The position numbers and the translations under genes are program-made. Shown piece by piece: positions 1-11,092 of a stretch of 64,000 nucleotides of DNA. Location of the stretch: NCBI GenBank assembly GCA_932521035.1, contig OW051492.1, positions 7,316,001 to 7,380,000 on the forward strand, given 5' to 3'. The DNA comes from Oscheius dolichura (taxonomy: Eukaryota; Nematoda; Chromadorea; Rhabditida; Rhabditidae). The notes under the pieces are model-generated. The model did no database searches, was not told the DNA's origin, and saw only the letters and a program-made list of their open reading frames with translations. Position 1 is the stretch's first letter. Each line of letters opens with the position of its first letter.

Positions 1-167
1 CTTGTAGTCTAGCTTTCAGTTTTACTTACATTTTGGACAAGTGATGATAAGCAGTGCATGTATTCCCCTAATTTTTACGTCCAACTTTGTCGCATGCATA
101 TTTACAAAAGTAACTAAAGCTTAGATTTTTGATATCCAACAGAATATAAATTTAAAATATGAACCAA

Positions 168-1020
168 GACAAATGATCACTATTTTAAAAAGAGAAAACT
201 CAAAGAATACTTGTGGTTTGACAAGAATGTACAAAAAGAGGGCGATAATGGAAGAGTCAAACCGCTACACTTTTTAAAGGAACAGTCAGGGAGTTTTTCA
301 GCTACCGTATACACAAAAAGCGATTTTTCCATATTTCACTGTTTTCATTATATTTACTTTTAGTGTTCTCATAGGATTCGTTTAAAATGTTGAAAAAATG
401 ATTAGGAGGTGTCAAGAAACGATAAAACATCAAAATGCTGACGAAATTTTGAAAAAACGCTCTTCCCGGGCACCGGCGTGCTGACGTCCGTAACTTGGGA
501 TGCTGACGTTGGTCGATATTCGAGCACTTTGAACGCATTTTTCTCCGAATTTTGACATTTTTATAATTTATAAAATAGTGCATCGTGATCAGCAAAAAAT
601 TCTCTATTTTCTGAGGCCCGGTCGAAAAACTCCCTGACTGTTCCTTTAAAGAAAACGGTTGATTAAAAAGAATTCTCATGTTTTAGTGATTCCTTTTTGA
701 AGGTGGACACCTTCCGCCTTACTCTTCAATTATAGCTGTCTACGCTCCCGTCACTTTCCAATGATTGAAACAGAATACCTATGATTGTAGGCGACTGAAA
801 TAGATTCACATTTCAAAGAACAGCTTTGGTTTGGAATAAGGGTTCCTATAAAATAATGGCTGTGTGAAAAGACGCTTGAATCAAACTCTTTAAAAGTGCA
901 GTGGTTTGATTCTTCCATTATCACCCTCTTTTTGTACATTCCTGTCAAACCTCCTTCGATCAACTTCTTTTGCTTCAAGTATTCTTTGAGTTTTCTCTTT
1001 TTAAAATAGTGATTGTCCTC
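168..1020. repeat. Large imperfect inverted repeat (arms 168-279 and 887-1020)
   Basis: The left arm at 168-279 reappears reverse-complemented at 887-1020 with only scattered mismatches. Both arms contain the words CTCAAAGAATACTTG and GTACAAAAAGAGGG in that order. The right arm carries about 24 extra bases (roughly 951-975). These match, in opposite orientation, a stretch near 1296-1321, so they come from a further copy. The arms enclose a smaller MITE-like element and about 230 bases of unassigned AT-rich sequence. The arrangement resembles a nested, non-autonomous DNA transposon remnant. No transposase reading frame is visible. Confidence 0.7.
273..650. mobile_element. MITE-like element with 27-bp terminal inverted repeats
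   Basis: Bases 273-299 and 624-650 are perfect reverse complements over 27 bases (core word GGAACAGTCAGGGAG), giving a 378-bp element with no coding capacity. Both ends sit in TTTAAA, which would fit a TTAA-type target, but a true target duplication cannot be separated from the palindromic end. The interior is AT-rich with one GC-rich patch around 465-500. It looks like a non-autonomous DNA transposon; the family is not recognised. Confidence 0.7.
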
Positions 1021-1103
1021 TTTTTGTTAATTCGTTTACGAATTTTTATGGGAATTTCACGACAAAAAGTAACTTTTTTGGGCTAAAAGAGTGATTTTCC
1101 TCC

Positions 1104-1350
1104 AAAGCAGGATTCCACCACGAATGGGTCCCACACGGAAAACATTTTACAACAATATAAAAGTGCTAAACAGATAAATCAAAATTTATTAGCCCAAAAA
1201 GGCATCGAACCGTTTACTTCTGTATTGGGGTCCCACCACGAATTGGTCCCGCAACGAAAAATATTTTTGAAACATGCAAAAATGCTAGATAGAGAAAGCA
1301 AAAGAAGTTGATCGAAGGAGGAACCGAACCGGCGACCGGGGTCCCACAGC
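1104..1350. repeat. Degenerate tandem repeat units of about 110-120 bp
   Basis: The phrase built on GGTCCCAC...CGAA followed by AAAA and then ATGC/GTGCTA recurs near 1108-1180, 1228-1300 and 1339 onward, with ATCGAACCG / CCGAACCGG words between copies. Spacing is about 110-120 bases and the copies have diverged. Part of the second unit shares a 25-base inverted match with the right arm of the repeat at 887-1020. The function is unknown; it belongs to the repeat nest that fills the first 1.7 kb. Confidence 0.55.
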
Positions 1351-1420
1351 GAAAAACAATTCAAAAATATTTTGGAAGCTTCCAGGGCCTCAAAATAAAA
1401 AAGCCAAAAGAGTTGCCCGC

Positions 1421-1490
1421 TTTGGGGGTCGAACTCCCGACCTCTCCACTGATAATACCGGCCTCTTAGCCACTACACCACGAATATCGG
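1421..1490 (-). mobile_element. tRNA-like (SINE head) sequence
   Basis: Read on the minus strand, this stretch has a good pol III A box (TAGTGGCTAAGAGG) followed about 30 bases later by a B box (GGAGTTCGACCC). That is the internal promoter arrangement of a tRNA. The acceptor stem does not pair and no convincing anticodon arm is visible, so it is not a working tRNA gene. It is best explained as the tRNA-derived head of a SINE or a tRNA pseudogene within the surrounding repeats. Confidence 0.5.
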
Positions 1491-1734
1491 ACGGACGGCG
1501 GACATTTTGCAATACTTGTTGTGCTCGTCCTGCTTTTATTTTATGGACTACATCCCTGAAAATTTGGGGATAGGGGTAATCGACCACCCTCGAAATTATG
1601 GTTAAAAAAGATTTTCGTAAAACCTTCACTGAAAAGCTCAAAGTTACCTTCCGGACCCTGGCACTACCCCGATGTAAAGTCAAACCACGCGATTAATTTT
1701 TTTAAATTCCTCTAATAAGGTGGTATTATTTCAG

Positions 1735-1963
1735 ATATATCGGCCTCTTTGACTCGGCTATTTCCGTTTTGCGTTCTCCTTTTCGATACTTTGCCTGGGG
1801 TCGTGACGTGGCAGCTGCTTGGAGAGCCATGCTGAAACATCGTTCACAATTTGTATGGTTCCGCGTCCTTTATATGATATTTAGTAGGTATATTTATATA
1901 AACACACTTCGTAGAATAGCTCCTCTAGTCAGAGTTCCAAAAGTGAAGTCAAAAAATGTCTAA
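1735..1963 (+). CDS. Terminal exon of an unidentified gene (5' part not resolved)
   Basis: After an acceptor ending TTTCAG at 1734, an open frame runs to a TAA at 1961-1963. It encodes about 75 residues rich in aromatic and basic residues, including FAWGRDVAAAWRAM and SQFVWFRVLYMIF, and ends RVPKVKSKNV. The composition is protein-like and the tail basic, as in cytosolic tails or membrane-associated C-termini. The upstream exons are not found in the repeat-filled first 1.7 kb, so either the intron is long or this is a gene fragment. I do not recognise the family and assign no function. Confidence 0.45.
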
Positions 1964-2184
1964 TATGTGCCTTAGCTTTGTTAGTGTTTCCACCTTGTAA
2001 ACTCTAGTTTTCGTTTAGTTACTTGTTGATCTGTTAAATAAACTGGTTTTATGGAAAAATATAGAGTCATTCTGGTCAAGTTTGTGTAACAGCAGGCGGT
2101 AATGGATCTCCTTGTGTTCCATACATGCCACTCTTCTCTCCTTGTCCAGCCTTCTTCTCCAACTCGTCTGCTTCATCCTATATT

Positions 2185-4112
2185 CTAATTTTGATAGCCC
2201 ATACCACACCTTACCTTGGCTTTTTTCAAATCGTTTTCAAACTGCATCATTTCCGATTTGCGCTGTTTATGTGTACAACAATAGCAGCAGAGTAGGATGA
2301 TAAGGAAGACAATTTCAAGACCAGAGATGATACTCATACCGAGGAAAAGGCCCACTTGTCCACCAAGATCAGCAATCAAATTTACCAACTGAAACAAATT
2401 ATTACGGAGGAAGGGGGCAGGGCTACTGTATATGAGGGCGACTCCGTAAGGACCTGGAAATTCATCATCTCGTAGTAAATTTCGACGAGGAGAGTGTTCA
2501 TGTTGTACCACTGGAGACAGGGAGTGTTCGTCATCTTCCAGGGATCCGTCGGCTGGGCCGGTACCGTACACTCGGTGGGGGTATATTTGGTCGCGGGCCA
2601 TTGAGCCGTGGATACGGTAACCGTGTAGCTGTCGGAACTGGAAGATAGTTGGCCCATTTAAAGAAGGAAAGCCTACTCGCATGGTTGGGGGCAACTGCAC
2701 TGGGAGATGACATTGAAGGTGGAGGACTGCTGGTTGATACAGGTCACTGAAAGGGGAGGAAGAGGTTGGGGACAGGGGGCACTGTACTCTGGGTCAGGGA
2801 GGTCGATCCGTCATCACAACTGGCTGTTTCGTCGTCCGCGTGGGGCATCGACGGGTCGTAGCAGTCGCATTCAGCGATGGTCGCCGCCTGGAGGCAGGCA
2901 CGGTAGCAGGCTTCCACCTGAAAATGGGGGGAGTCCGGAGAGACGGGGCTAGGGCCTACACAATAGGTACCGTTATACTGGGTGGTGTTGAGTGCCGTCT
3001 CCTGGGTGCAGGTGCCGTAGGGGGCCGGCTGGCTCTCGGTCTGGGTGTACCGTACTCCCATGGAGGAGGCTGTCCCTGGGGCGGCGAAGTACCCGGCCAC
3101 ATCGGGATACGGGTCTTCGTCCTGAAGCCCCCTCTCTTTCTCTTCATTTCTGAGTCAAACCTGGGAAGTGATGACAATCACCACCCCGGCGGCGTCTGTC
3201 CACGGCAGGTACTTGGCCTGATCGACCCGGATGACCATCCGGAGACCGTAGAGCGGCCCGGCCCTGGTCGAGGAATATCTGCCGTCGAAGTTGAACTGCT
3301 GGCATTGACCGTAGGTGGCATCCGGGTAGACGATGAAATCCCTGGAAACAATAGAATAGTCTATCTTCTCGGCCTACGTCAGGTTACAAGCCTTGGCGTT
3401 GAAGGTGCAGCTGATCACGAGGTCGTCGTACGTGTACCCGATATTCTGAGTCTCGCTCAGGGCCAGGAGACGCTCGCTGAAGAGATTCGTCCACTGCTCG
3501 GCCTGTTGTTGGCGGGCGAGGCTGAGCCCGGCGTCGAAGCCCCAGTCTGAGTGGGCTGCCTGGTCCTGGTATGCATTAATCTGGCAGATATTACTATAGT
3601 CTGTATTCTACCGTAACTCACCAAGTTGCTCATGTCGGGGTCGGCGGCGGCCGTCTCGGACAACTTCCAGGGATTCAAATTGCAGATGGTGACAACGGGG
3701 TAGACCCTCTCCGAGTATTGTAGCTGTAACCTGTCCCTTCTCGGCTCCTCGCTCGCCCACCTCGGTGTCCGTGTTGACCCCGTAGGAGAGGTATTTCATA
3801 ATGAGGACGACCAACTGCCAGATACAGCCACCCAAGGCGGCCACCACCACCAGGACCCAGAACAACCTAAACACCACGGGTTACTGTAGGGGAGAGGGCA
3901 GATAGCTACCTTAGCCAGGCGACATTGGCTAGGGCGATGTGGGGCAGCCCGTGGGTGGATGTCCATGTGGCGAAGTCCTGGAAGACGTAGCGGAGGCCCT
4001 TGAGGAAGACGGAACTCTCGGTGGAGCCGGAGATCTGCTTGTTGTCCGGGTCGGCGGGGTTGCGCTCGTCGTATTCCTTTTGCTGGAGAGATTTCTCGGG
4101 GTGGACGGACAT
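2185..4112 (-). CDS. DEG/ENaC (degenerin-type) sodium channel subunit
   Basis: This is a plasma-membrane, amiloride-type cation channel subunit. About ten exons join through introns of 37-44 bases. Visible in order are the N-terminal THGLPHIALANVAW motif (family HG box region), TM1 (LFWVLVVVAALGGCIWQLVV), VVTICNLNPWKLS, AGPLYGLRMVI, DEDPYPDVAGYFA, the cysteine-rich VEACYRACLQ...ECDCYDP and CSCPQPC segments, VSTAQWPA, and pre-TM2/TM2 LIADLGGQVGLFLGMS. A short cytosolic tail follows. I chose the ATG at 4112, just upstream of the first conserved block. The product is about 520 residues, short for a degenerin, with no long extracellular insertions. The subgroup (touch, acid-gated, peptide-gated) cannot be decided from motifs. 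Confidence 0.93.
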
Positions 4113-5421
4113 CGGCACGGGGGAAGAGAGGAAGACGACAGGGCGCCCTGGAGACGCTGCGAATTATTCACGGCCAGGGAGACGTGAGATGAAAAGTCGC
4201 CCGGAATAGATTAATCCCCGGAAGTTGCCCTGGCCTGTATCCAGTTTATCCCGGAGTGTGTACGTTTGTCGTGTATTAATTGGCCTACCTGGAGAGGACA
4301 ACCTGGAGCTATCGAATTACAAAATGCTGCCAGATTGCCTATTTATCCTGTGCCACACAACCAAATGGCCAAATAAACAGAGCAGAGACGTATCGCAATT
4401 CAGCACTATCTCGTTAATACACCTGCCCGGATTTGTACCCATGAGGGAATGGACACGGGCGAGGAGACGAACTATGGACAAACAAACAAAGGCCCGCCAG
4501 GAGATAGGAGTGTCTTCACCATGAATGCACGACAGCGACCACCAGGACAATCAGTGGCCCCATATGGAGACATACTTACTCTTGATTATGGGACGGGGGC
4601 AGGAGGCATCACTGCTTCTAGGGAATAACATGGAACAAACATTCTTACTATAAGAAACTACTAGAAATTACTTTGTGGTGCTCCGTTTCCAATTATGGGA
4701 ATCCCATGTATCTTCTGGAGGATGGCCATCGTGGTTGGAGAGCTTCCTCTCACCAATTGGAGCGATACAGAGACAGTTTCTAAAGTGGGATAAGCTTAAA
4801 CATCATTCGATAGCATATTGGAATAGAAAACCACTACCCTATGGGATACTGTAAAGACTAGAGGGAAGGCCTCCACATGGCAAAGACCTGCAGCTTCAGC
4901 TGTATTTTGGAGACGCGCCTTGTCTGCACGATGGGAACATGCTTCGAGTGGATAAATTTGGGCGTGTTGGGATGTAATGCAGACTGTGCTCTAACAGAAG
5001 AGATCCAACTACGGTACGGTCTATCTAGCCTATGTTGACCTCCAATAAGTTCAATTCCCAGTGGATACGACTGTCGGCTCCACGGCACTCACAAAAGGCT
5101 GAACCGTCTCAGATCCCCCCGAAGAAAGGGGGAAGTCCGCCACCCTGTTTTATAGCGATGAGCGGAGAAGTTACACCAAAATTCTTGAGCCGCCTCGCTC
5201 AAATTACAGTGTCCATTGTGCCGCGTACTTTCGGCTCTTCTTCTGCACCTAATCCCCCGAACAATGAGCCGGCTGTCAATTGAGCCTCGCTACCTGCTTG
5301 TTTGATCAGCCGGCGCATCCACCTCCCTTCGGGCCAATGACCCGCCGTCGTCCCGCCTCCGCCAGCCCGCCCTCACGGCCACTTCTGTAGATCAGAAGAA
5401 GAAGAAACTCACCTGTTGCCG
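4113..5421. other. Intergenic region between divergent DEG/ENaC and EMX genes
   Basis: These 1.3 kb separate the start codons of two divergently transcribed genes and should contain both promoters. I see no exon with coding character or splice-compatible ends. Open frames around 4225-4550 and 5032-5283 lack recognisable content. Confidence 0.5.
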
Positions 5422-7511
5422 ATGTCCCTTAACTTTTCGGTTGACCGGCTGGTCGAAGGCAAAAGTACGAACTGTTCGGACAGTCCGTCCCGGCCACTGG
5501 CCCAGACCCTTAGCTATTTCGATGTCTTCCTCCCCCATGTACAGGTAGCGGGGAGACAGGAGAAGCAGAGGGACAGTCTATTTCAGATGGCCTCGACGAA
5601 TCCCTTCCTGGCCGGGCTGGCCGACTCCCCCGGAAGATTGTGGACCCAGCAGTGGGTGGAACTACTCCAACAGAGCAATGCGGCACAGTTCGGTAAGTCT
5701 CCCTCCTTCACTCATTACTTTTATTACTAATCTTCCCCTAATGCTCCTTATCGACCCTGTCATTTCCTACAGTAACCCGGTCGGGGATAGAGAGAGGGTG
5801 CTCTTACAGGTACAATGATGCCCCCCCCCCCCGTTCCGTTGACTCTCCTTTCCAATTATTTCATTTATTTCCAGTAGCCATTTTTCCATTTTGCCAGAAA
5901 AGGAACATTGTAAGCAAAAATGCCCAAGGTTATGGTTCAAGTCTCCTCCCCTTATAAAACGGATTTTTGTATTCAGCGACCGTATTCAATAGATCTTTAA
6001 TAGACTTCTTATTAGAGAGGGAATACTCATGAAACCTTCCCCTGTGCTAAAAGTTCTTTGGAAAGTCTCACAGTAGCCATAACCCTCGAAGGAGGATACC
6101 GGGAGATCCGCCGAAACGGTCCTCTTCCAGGGGATAGCTTATCCAACGGAACAATCCCCCGCACATCCACTGTACCGTGTCCCTTGTCCAACAGAACATG
6201 AATTTGTGTCGGTGTCTGTGATTTTGGCCCGGTCGATTTGTCTCAATAGCGCCGGTTAGTTTTCTCAGCAGCGCCCCCCCCCCCCCCCCCCGCTAATTAC
6301 TGGGCTGTGGTTTTTCTTCCGTTTTGCCAAAATGAGACCCGATGTTTTTTGTCTCGTCAACTGATTAACCGACTCCAAATTGGCTATCGATTTGTCTCCA
6401 TTGGGAGGAGACGCCGGTTTGTCTCCTCGTTCTCGTCCTCCTCCTCCCCCAAGTGTTCTTTCTCTCGTCCCCGAACAAACAGTCAGCCGGGGGCTGATGA
6501 CGGAATTAGCTCAAGTACGGTAACCCTGAATAGGAGCTCGAAAATTCCACTTGAAAGGGTAGAGACCGATCGGGGTAATTTGAGCAGAGGAGGGAAGATC
6601 CGGGCTGAGATTTCAACAACCCGCCAATTGAGACGGCCATTCCTCCTGCCACATCTACCGTATAATTGGACGGGAACCATTAAAACAAATTGACCTCATT
6701 ATCAAGGGGAAAAGCACACAGGGCATACGGTAATGAGGGCCTGCTTCAGGGGAGGTAGCCGCCGGACTCTTTCTACAGCCGATGAGGAAGAACAAACGGG
6801 TACGGACGGCCTTCTCGCCGGCTCAGCTGGTACAGTTGGAGAAGGCCTTCGAGGGCAACCACTACGTCGTCGGCAACGAGAGGAAACACCTCGCAGCCCG
6901 GCTGGCCCTCTCCGAAACACAGGTTCGTTTGATTTAGTCTGATTCTTCCTTGTCTTTTATGGGCCAAGTATAAAACTCTACCGTATCTCTTTTGATTGAT
7001 GAACAAAGCGGCCAGACAAACAGCATTACATTCAAAAATAAATCAAAATCAGCTTTGAAGTATGATCAGTACCAAGAGCTCCCCTACTGGCCGAGAGGAG
7101 GGGGATTCTGAGCAAAATAGGCAATACATACACTAAAACCAATGTTTGTGTACTCTCTACTGTAAAGTCTCCGCCCTGAGGGTAACAGGAGAGTGAATTC
7201 GGTCTAATGAATGGAGGAAAGGTCAAGATTTTCGCTGGGGTAGACCATATTCGCTTGAGAGGCCTTGGCCGAAAACATTGATAGAAATTGCAATGTTACC
7301 ATATTCAGTATCCTCTAGGGGCAGTTTCTACTTATTCTCAATGAATATATATAACTATAATGATATTTTCCAGGTGAAGGTGTGGTTCCAAAACCGTCGG
7401 ACCAAGCACAAACGAGTGAGAGTCGGGGACACCGGCACCAAGGAGACCTCGTCTCCGTCGCCCTCTCCCCAGCCGGAGGACGACGACTCGAAAGAGGGAT
7501 CCAAAAGTTGA
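5422..7511 (+). CDS. ceh-2: EMX / empty spiracles-class homeobox transcription factor
   Basis: Three exons (5422-5692, 6750-6922, 7374-7511) join in frame to about 193 residues. The N-terminus [15 protein letters not shown] resembles the short FxIxxLV motif of EMX proteins. The homeodomain spans the second intron: [39 protein letters not shown], then [14 protein letters not shown] with the invariant WFQNR of helix 3. NHYVVG-ERK is diagnostic of the EMX/ems class. In C. elegans the orthologue is ceh-2, a neuronal and pharyngeal regulator; that role is inferred here. Bases 5545-5586 form a possible in-frame 42-nt intron. A polyadenylation signal AATAAA lies near 7596. The ATG at 5422 is the first in frame with the FSVDRLV motif. 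Confidence 0.93.
5821..5832. repeat. Poly-C tract (12 C)
   Basis: A run of 12 cytosines, so a G-tract on the minus strand, lies in the first intron of the EMX gene. A longer one is found 440 bases downstream in the same intron. Confidence 0.9.
6274..6291. repeat. Poly-C tract (18 C)
   Basis: Eighteen consecutive cytosines in EMX intron 1. The minus strand can form a G-quadruplex. Confidence 0.9.
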
Positions 7512-8474
7512 GTGACCCCTTGCCTGCCCCTCTTTCCCTCCTTCTACAGTATCTGTACACCAGTATTGACTATGTGATCTGAGATTTCTATCGAAAATAA
7601 AGCGTCTTTTTCCAAGGACACCGCTGCCTCGTTTCACATCCGTCGTCTGCTAATTCGTCTAATCATAGCCGTGTAACAGAGGGCGTCGGGATGGGCTCGA
7701 TTGCTACCTACAGCCACCTGCCCGGTGCCCCTCCGGGAGACAAAAGGAAGAGAAGGGCCAGCTAATAAGCCAGCCATTAGGGGCAACAAAGTCCTTCCAC
7801 TCGAGGCCCGTCTTTGTCTGGCCGGCTATCTTCTAGAGTTACCACATGAAACAACGGCTAGTTGTCTACTTAACGCGCGCCTCTGTTTGCCGCCCGGATA
7901 ACCGTCGGCGTCCCGGCGAGAAATTGCGACTACGGGATACGGTCAACGAAGGGCTTAACACGGCTTACACTGGCTACTCTAAACACCTCCTCACTTCACC
8001 CCGAGGACTGGAGGGGCTGTCTCCCCCCTTCCTCCCGCTCGCCTCTACCGTACTCCCAATTATGGCAACAGGTGTTTTGAGGAGAGGGAGTGTTTTGCAA
8101 ATAAACGGATTAATGGGCTCGTAGTCGAGAGAGTAATGTAATCCCCCGGTCCCCCATAACACCCGGAAATTATATCCAACTTGGCTCCGAGAAGTGACAC
8201 GGACCCGTTCGAGAGCAGAGGTTCGTAGCCCCTGGGGAGGATGGCCGGGATATTGGCTGAGATATCTCCCCGGGGGACAGTCCTCCCCGGGGAGGACGGC
8301 GCCCGGCTGGCCACACACAGATAAGGGTCATTTTATTATAATTAGAATATTCTCTCTGATATGTTCCGTCAGTGGCGATGTCGTCCCAGCTCCAGGTTCC
8401 CTTTATGGACACGCATATGTTGGTCCAGCTCGTCTCTCCTAAATTGGGGATTACTAAAAAGGAGTGGGCAGTCC
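7512..8474. other. Convergent 3' intergenic region, EMX (+) / zinc-finger gene (-)
   Basis: This stretch holds the EMX 3' UTR with AATAAA near 7596 and, on the minus strand, an AATAAA near 8331-8336 suited to the zinc-finger gene. Nothing else coding is visible. Confidence 0.6.
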
Positions 8475-10804
8475 CTACCGGGTGAAGCCAGCTCCACATA
8501 TCTGGCAGATACAGCTGCTGGTGTTGGCATGTTTCCGGACGTGGTTCTCGTAGCGGGAGAGAGTGTTGAACGAGAGGGAACAGACCGGACACCGGCGGAC
8601 GATGCCTTCCCTGTGGGAGGCGGCGTGGGATTGAAGGGATGTGACCGAGGTGAAGACTTTGGAACAGTGGGAACAACTGAACGAGACCGGCGTCGAACAC
8701 TCCTCTGTCCTGAAATGGTCCCGTTTCATGTGTCTACAGGGACACCTACATGCTGGGACCGTGACTCATCCGATGGGCTTCGTGTTGTATTTGAAACTGG
8801 AACCGCTCGCCACAGATACTGCAACAGAACTGTGGCTGCTCGTCCGAGTGGTTCTCGGCGACGTGGGTCAGTAGCTGGTGGGCCAGGGCGAATGTCCTCG
8901 GGCAGTAGGGGCAGCCTCTCACGGCGTCGTGTTCCAAAACATGGACTAGGAGCTGCTCCTTGGAGACTAGAGTCTAAATGTCCCTCTTCTTCACTCCTCC
9001 CCGAGTTTGACCTACCTTGGCGCAGATCTCGCACTGCTGTTCGAGGCCATCCTCATCCGTGGGGGTCTCGCTCGAGCTGCTCATATGGAATCGACCATGC
9101 AATCTCAGCTGGGTATCGCTCCGTAGGGACTGCCTAAACTGACCCGTCGCCGGCTTGTCTCCTCCTCTCCTTACCGACAAACAGCACAATGCATGTACAT
9201 GTCCCGGGCGTGTTTCCGTGTATGGGTTTCGAAATCCGCCGCGTCGGTCAGCGGCTCGCCACAGTCGGCGCAGGAGTCGGCTCGAAGCACCTTGCAATGG
9301 GAGAAGAGGCGATGCTCGTCGAGAGCATCCTCTCCGACACAGCGCTCGTCGCAGACAGAGCATTGGAGGACACGGAGTTCTCTCTCCTTGTCGTGTTCCG
9401 AAGGGGGAGAGCTACCCCCCTCCCGGTCGTGGACCAGCTGGACATGGATGCCGAGCAGCTCGCGAGAGTCGAAGGCCACCCGGCAGGCGGTACACTCGAA
9501 CGAGAGGATCTCCTGCGAGTGGCTCATCGAGTGTTCCTGTAATTGTTGTCTGATTAATAAACTACCGTAACCTACTTTGAATTCCTTCTGGCTGTCGCAG
9601 ATATTCCCGCAGATGTTACAGACATGCTGCAGCTGGAGGTGTCTCTCCATCGAGTGTTGCGCCAGGGCCTGCGGATTCAACGCGACGAAGCCACAGTCGA
9701 GACAGCGCTTTCTGCTGACGGGATTCTCAAAGTGGGAGATGAGGTGGGAGTGGCGGGCGGCCAGGTCGGAGAAGATCAGCCCACATCGGCTACAGGGCAA
9801 CTTGGGCCGGTTCTCGTCCGGATCGGTGATGTGGTTCTTCATGTGGATGGCGAAGGCCGTGAAGGTGGGGAAGGTGGCCTCGCATTGTTGACACTCGATG
9901 GACGTCTGGAAAAGAAGACGAGAATTGCTGAAGACGAAGCAATTTCCCCGGGCCCTGTTATGTGTGTGTGTGTCTCCTTTGAAGCCAATTCAACGGCGAC
10001 TTGCCGTATTTACAGCAGCCGACTGGGGCGCCCCTTGGGAATCGCCATCTGGCCATAAGGCACGCGGGAGGATGGAGCTCTCCCTCTCCCTTTTCCTGGT
10101 GGTAATTGCTCGGGTAAAAATACGAGGAGAAGAAGGGACACGAGGAAAAAAGCGGCCATCTAGGACCGGATTGATGCGTCTCAGGGGATTTGGGAACTCG
10201 GGTCATGATGCTAATGGAATTGGTGGTCTAGTCAATTCGGCCATTCTCAGGCAAGGGGAGTTCTCCGCTTTCCTGATAATAACGAAATCCCCGGGTTTGG
10301 GAGATCTCCCGTCCATCTGTCCAGTATCATCCCCTCCAACCACCGTTCGACCAAAAGGCGATGTTCAATTTCTTATCCAAGAAATTTCAGATTTTGAAGC
10401 GATATATCTCCGCTTGAATATGCATCTCCTCTTCATAAGAGAGAACACCCAGGTGCCCCCCGGTCAGCTGCCGCCCTCCGCCCCCCTCCTTACCTGAGGT
10501 ATATGCTTGGCTAGGGTGTGTGCCTGAAGAGCAGCAATTGTGGGAAGCCTCTCGTCGCAGAGTTGGCAGTCGAACATGTCGTCCTCGACGATCTCCTCCT
10601 TCGGCTTCTTAAACACCGGCGGCTCATTTTCCTCGTCCTACAGTATAATGTCTATGGAGTAATCGGAAAGGGAGACGTACCTTAACAGCCCGTGGATTCG
10701 GCTGTTTCCGTCGTGACATTTCCTTCTTGGGAGGAGGGGTACAGTTGGGGTGGTCGAAGAGGGAGAAGGCGGCGCAAAAGGGGCAGTTGGCCTCCCCTGA
10801 GGCC
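8475..10804 (-). CDS. Multi-C2H2 zinc-finger protein (about 14 fingers)
   Basis: A probable DNA- or RNA-binding nuclear protein. Exons join through about 44-base introns. The 5' coding part includes a CPFCAAFSLFDHPNC knuckle, a basic stretch KKEMSRRKQPNPRAVK and an acidic linker. C2H2 fingers follow one after another, for example FDCQLC...HTLAKH, IECQQC...HMKNH, LPCSRC...HLISH, HVCNIC...HSMSH (split by an intron), FECTAC...HVQLVH, MHCAVC...HGRFH, RGCPYC...HVAENH, FSCSHC...HAASH and RRCPVC...HVRKH. The last CICQICGAGFTR stops at a TAG before its histidines, so the final finger is incomplete. Linkers are not TGEKP-like. The first exon is unresolved: a candidate ATG at 11010 (MPVLLGKKRAPGG) does not splice in frame. 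No named orthologue is recognised. Confidence 0.85.
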
Positions 10805-11092
10805 TGCTTGATTGGGCTTCCCCTGCTCTCCCCAGAGACGCGCTACGGCAAATTAATTAATTCCCCCTTCATTTCTTTGCCCCACCAGCCAACACGTTTC
10901 AAAGTCATAAAAGGCCCAGATGGCAATGGCTACCGGCATGGAGGTAGGGGATTATACCTGGCCGTACTTCTTCCCCCGGGAGCTCTCTTCTTCCCCAACA
11001 GGACGGGCATACATTATATTTATTATTAGTTGATATAAATAATACAGATTAGAAGGTTCACAACCATCCCAATGGCAAGCTCGTGGCTCGAG

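Noticed and set aside
2840-3550. 236-codon plus-strand frame
   Set aside because: Antisense shadow of the DEG/ENaC exons, which carry all family motifs on the minus strand.
5932-5960. B-box-like GGTTCAAGTC suggesting a tRNA
   Set aside because: No A box or foldable stems upstream; lies in EMX intron 1.
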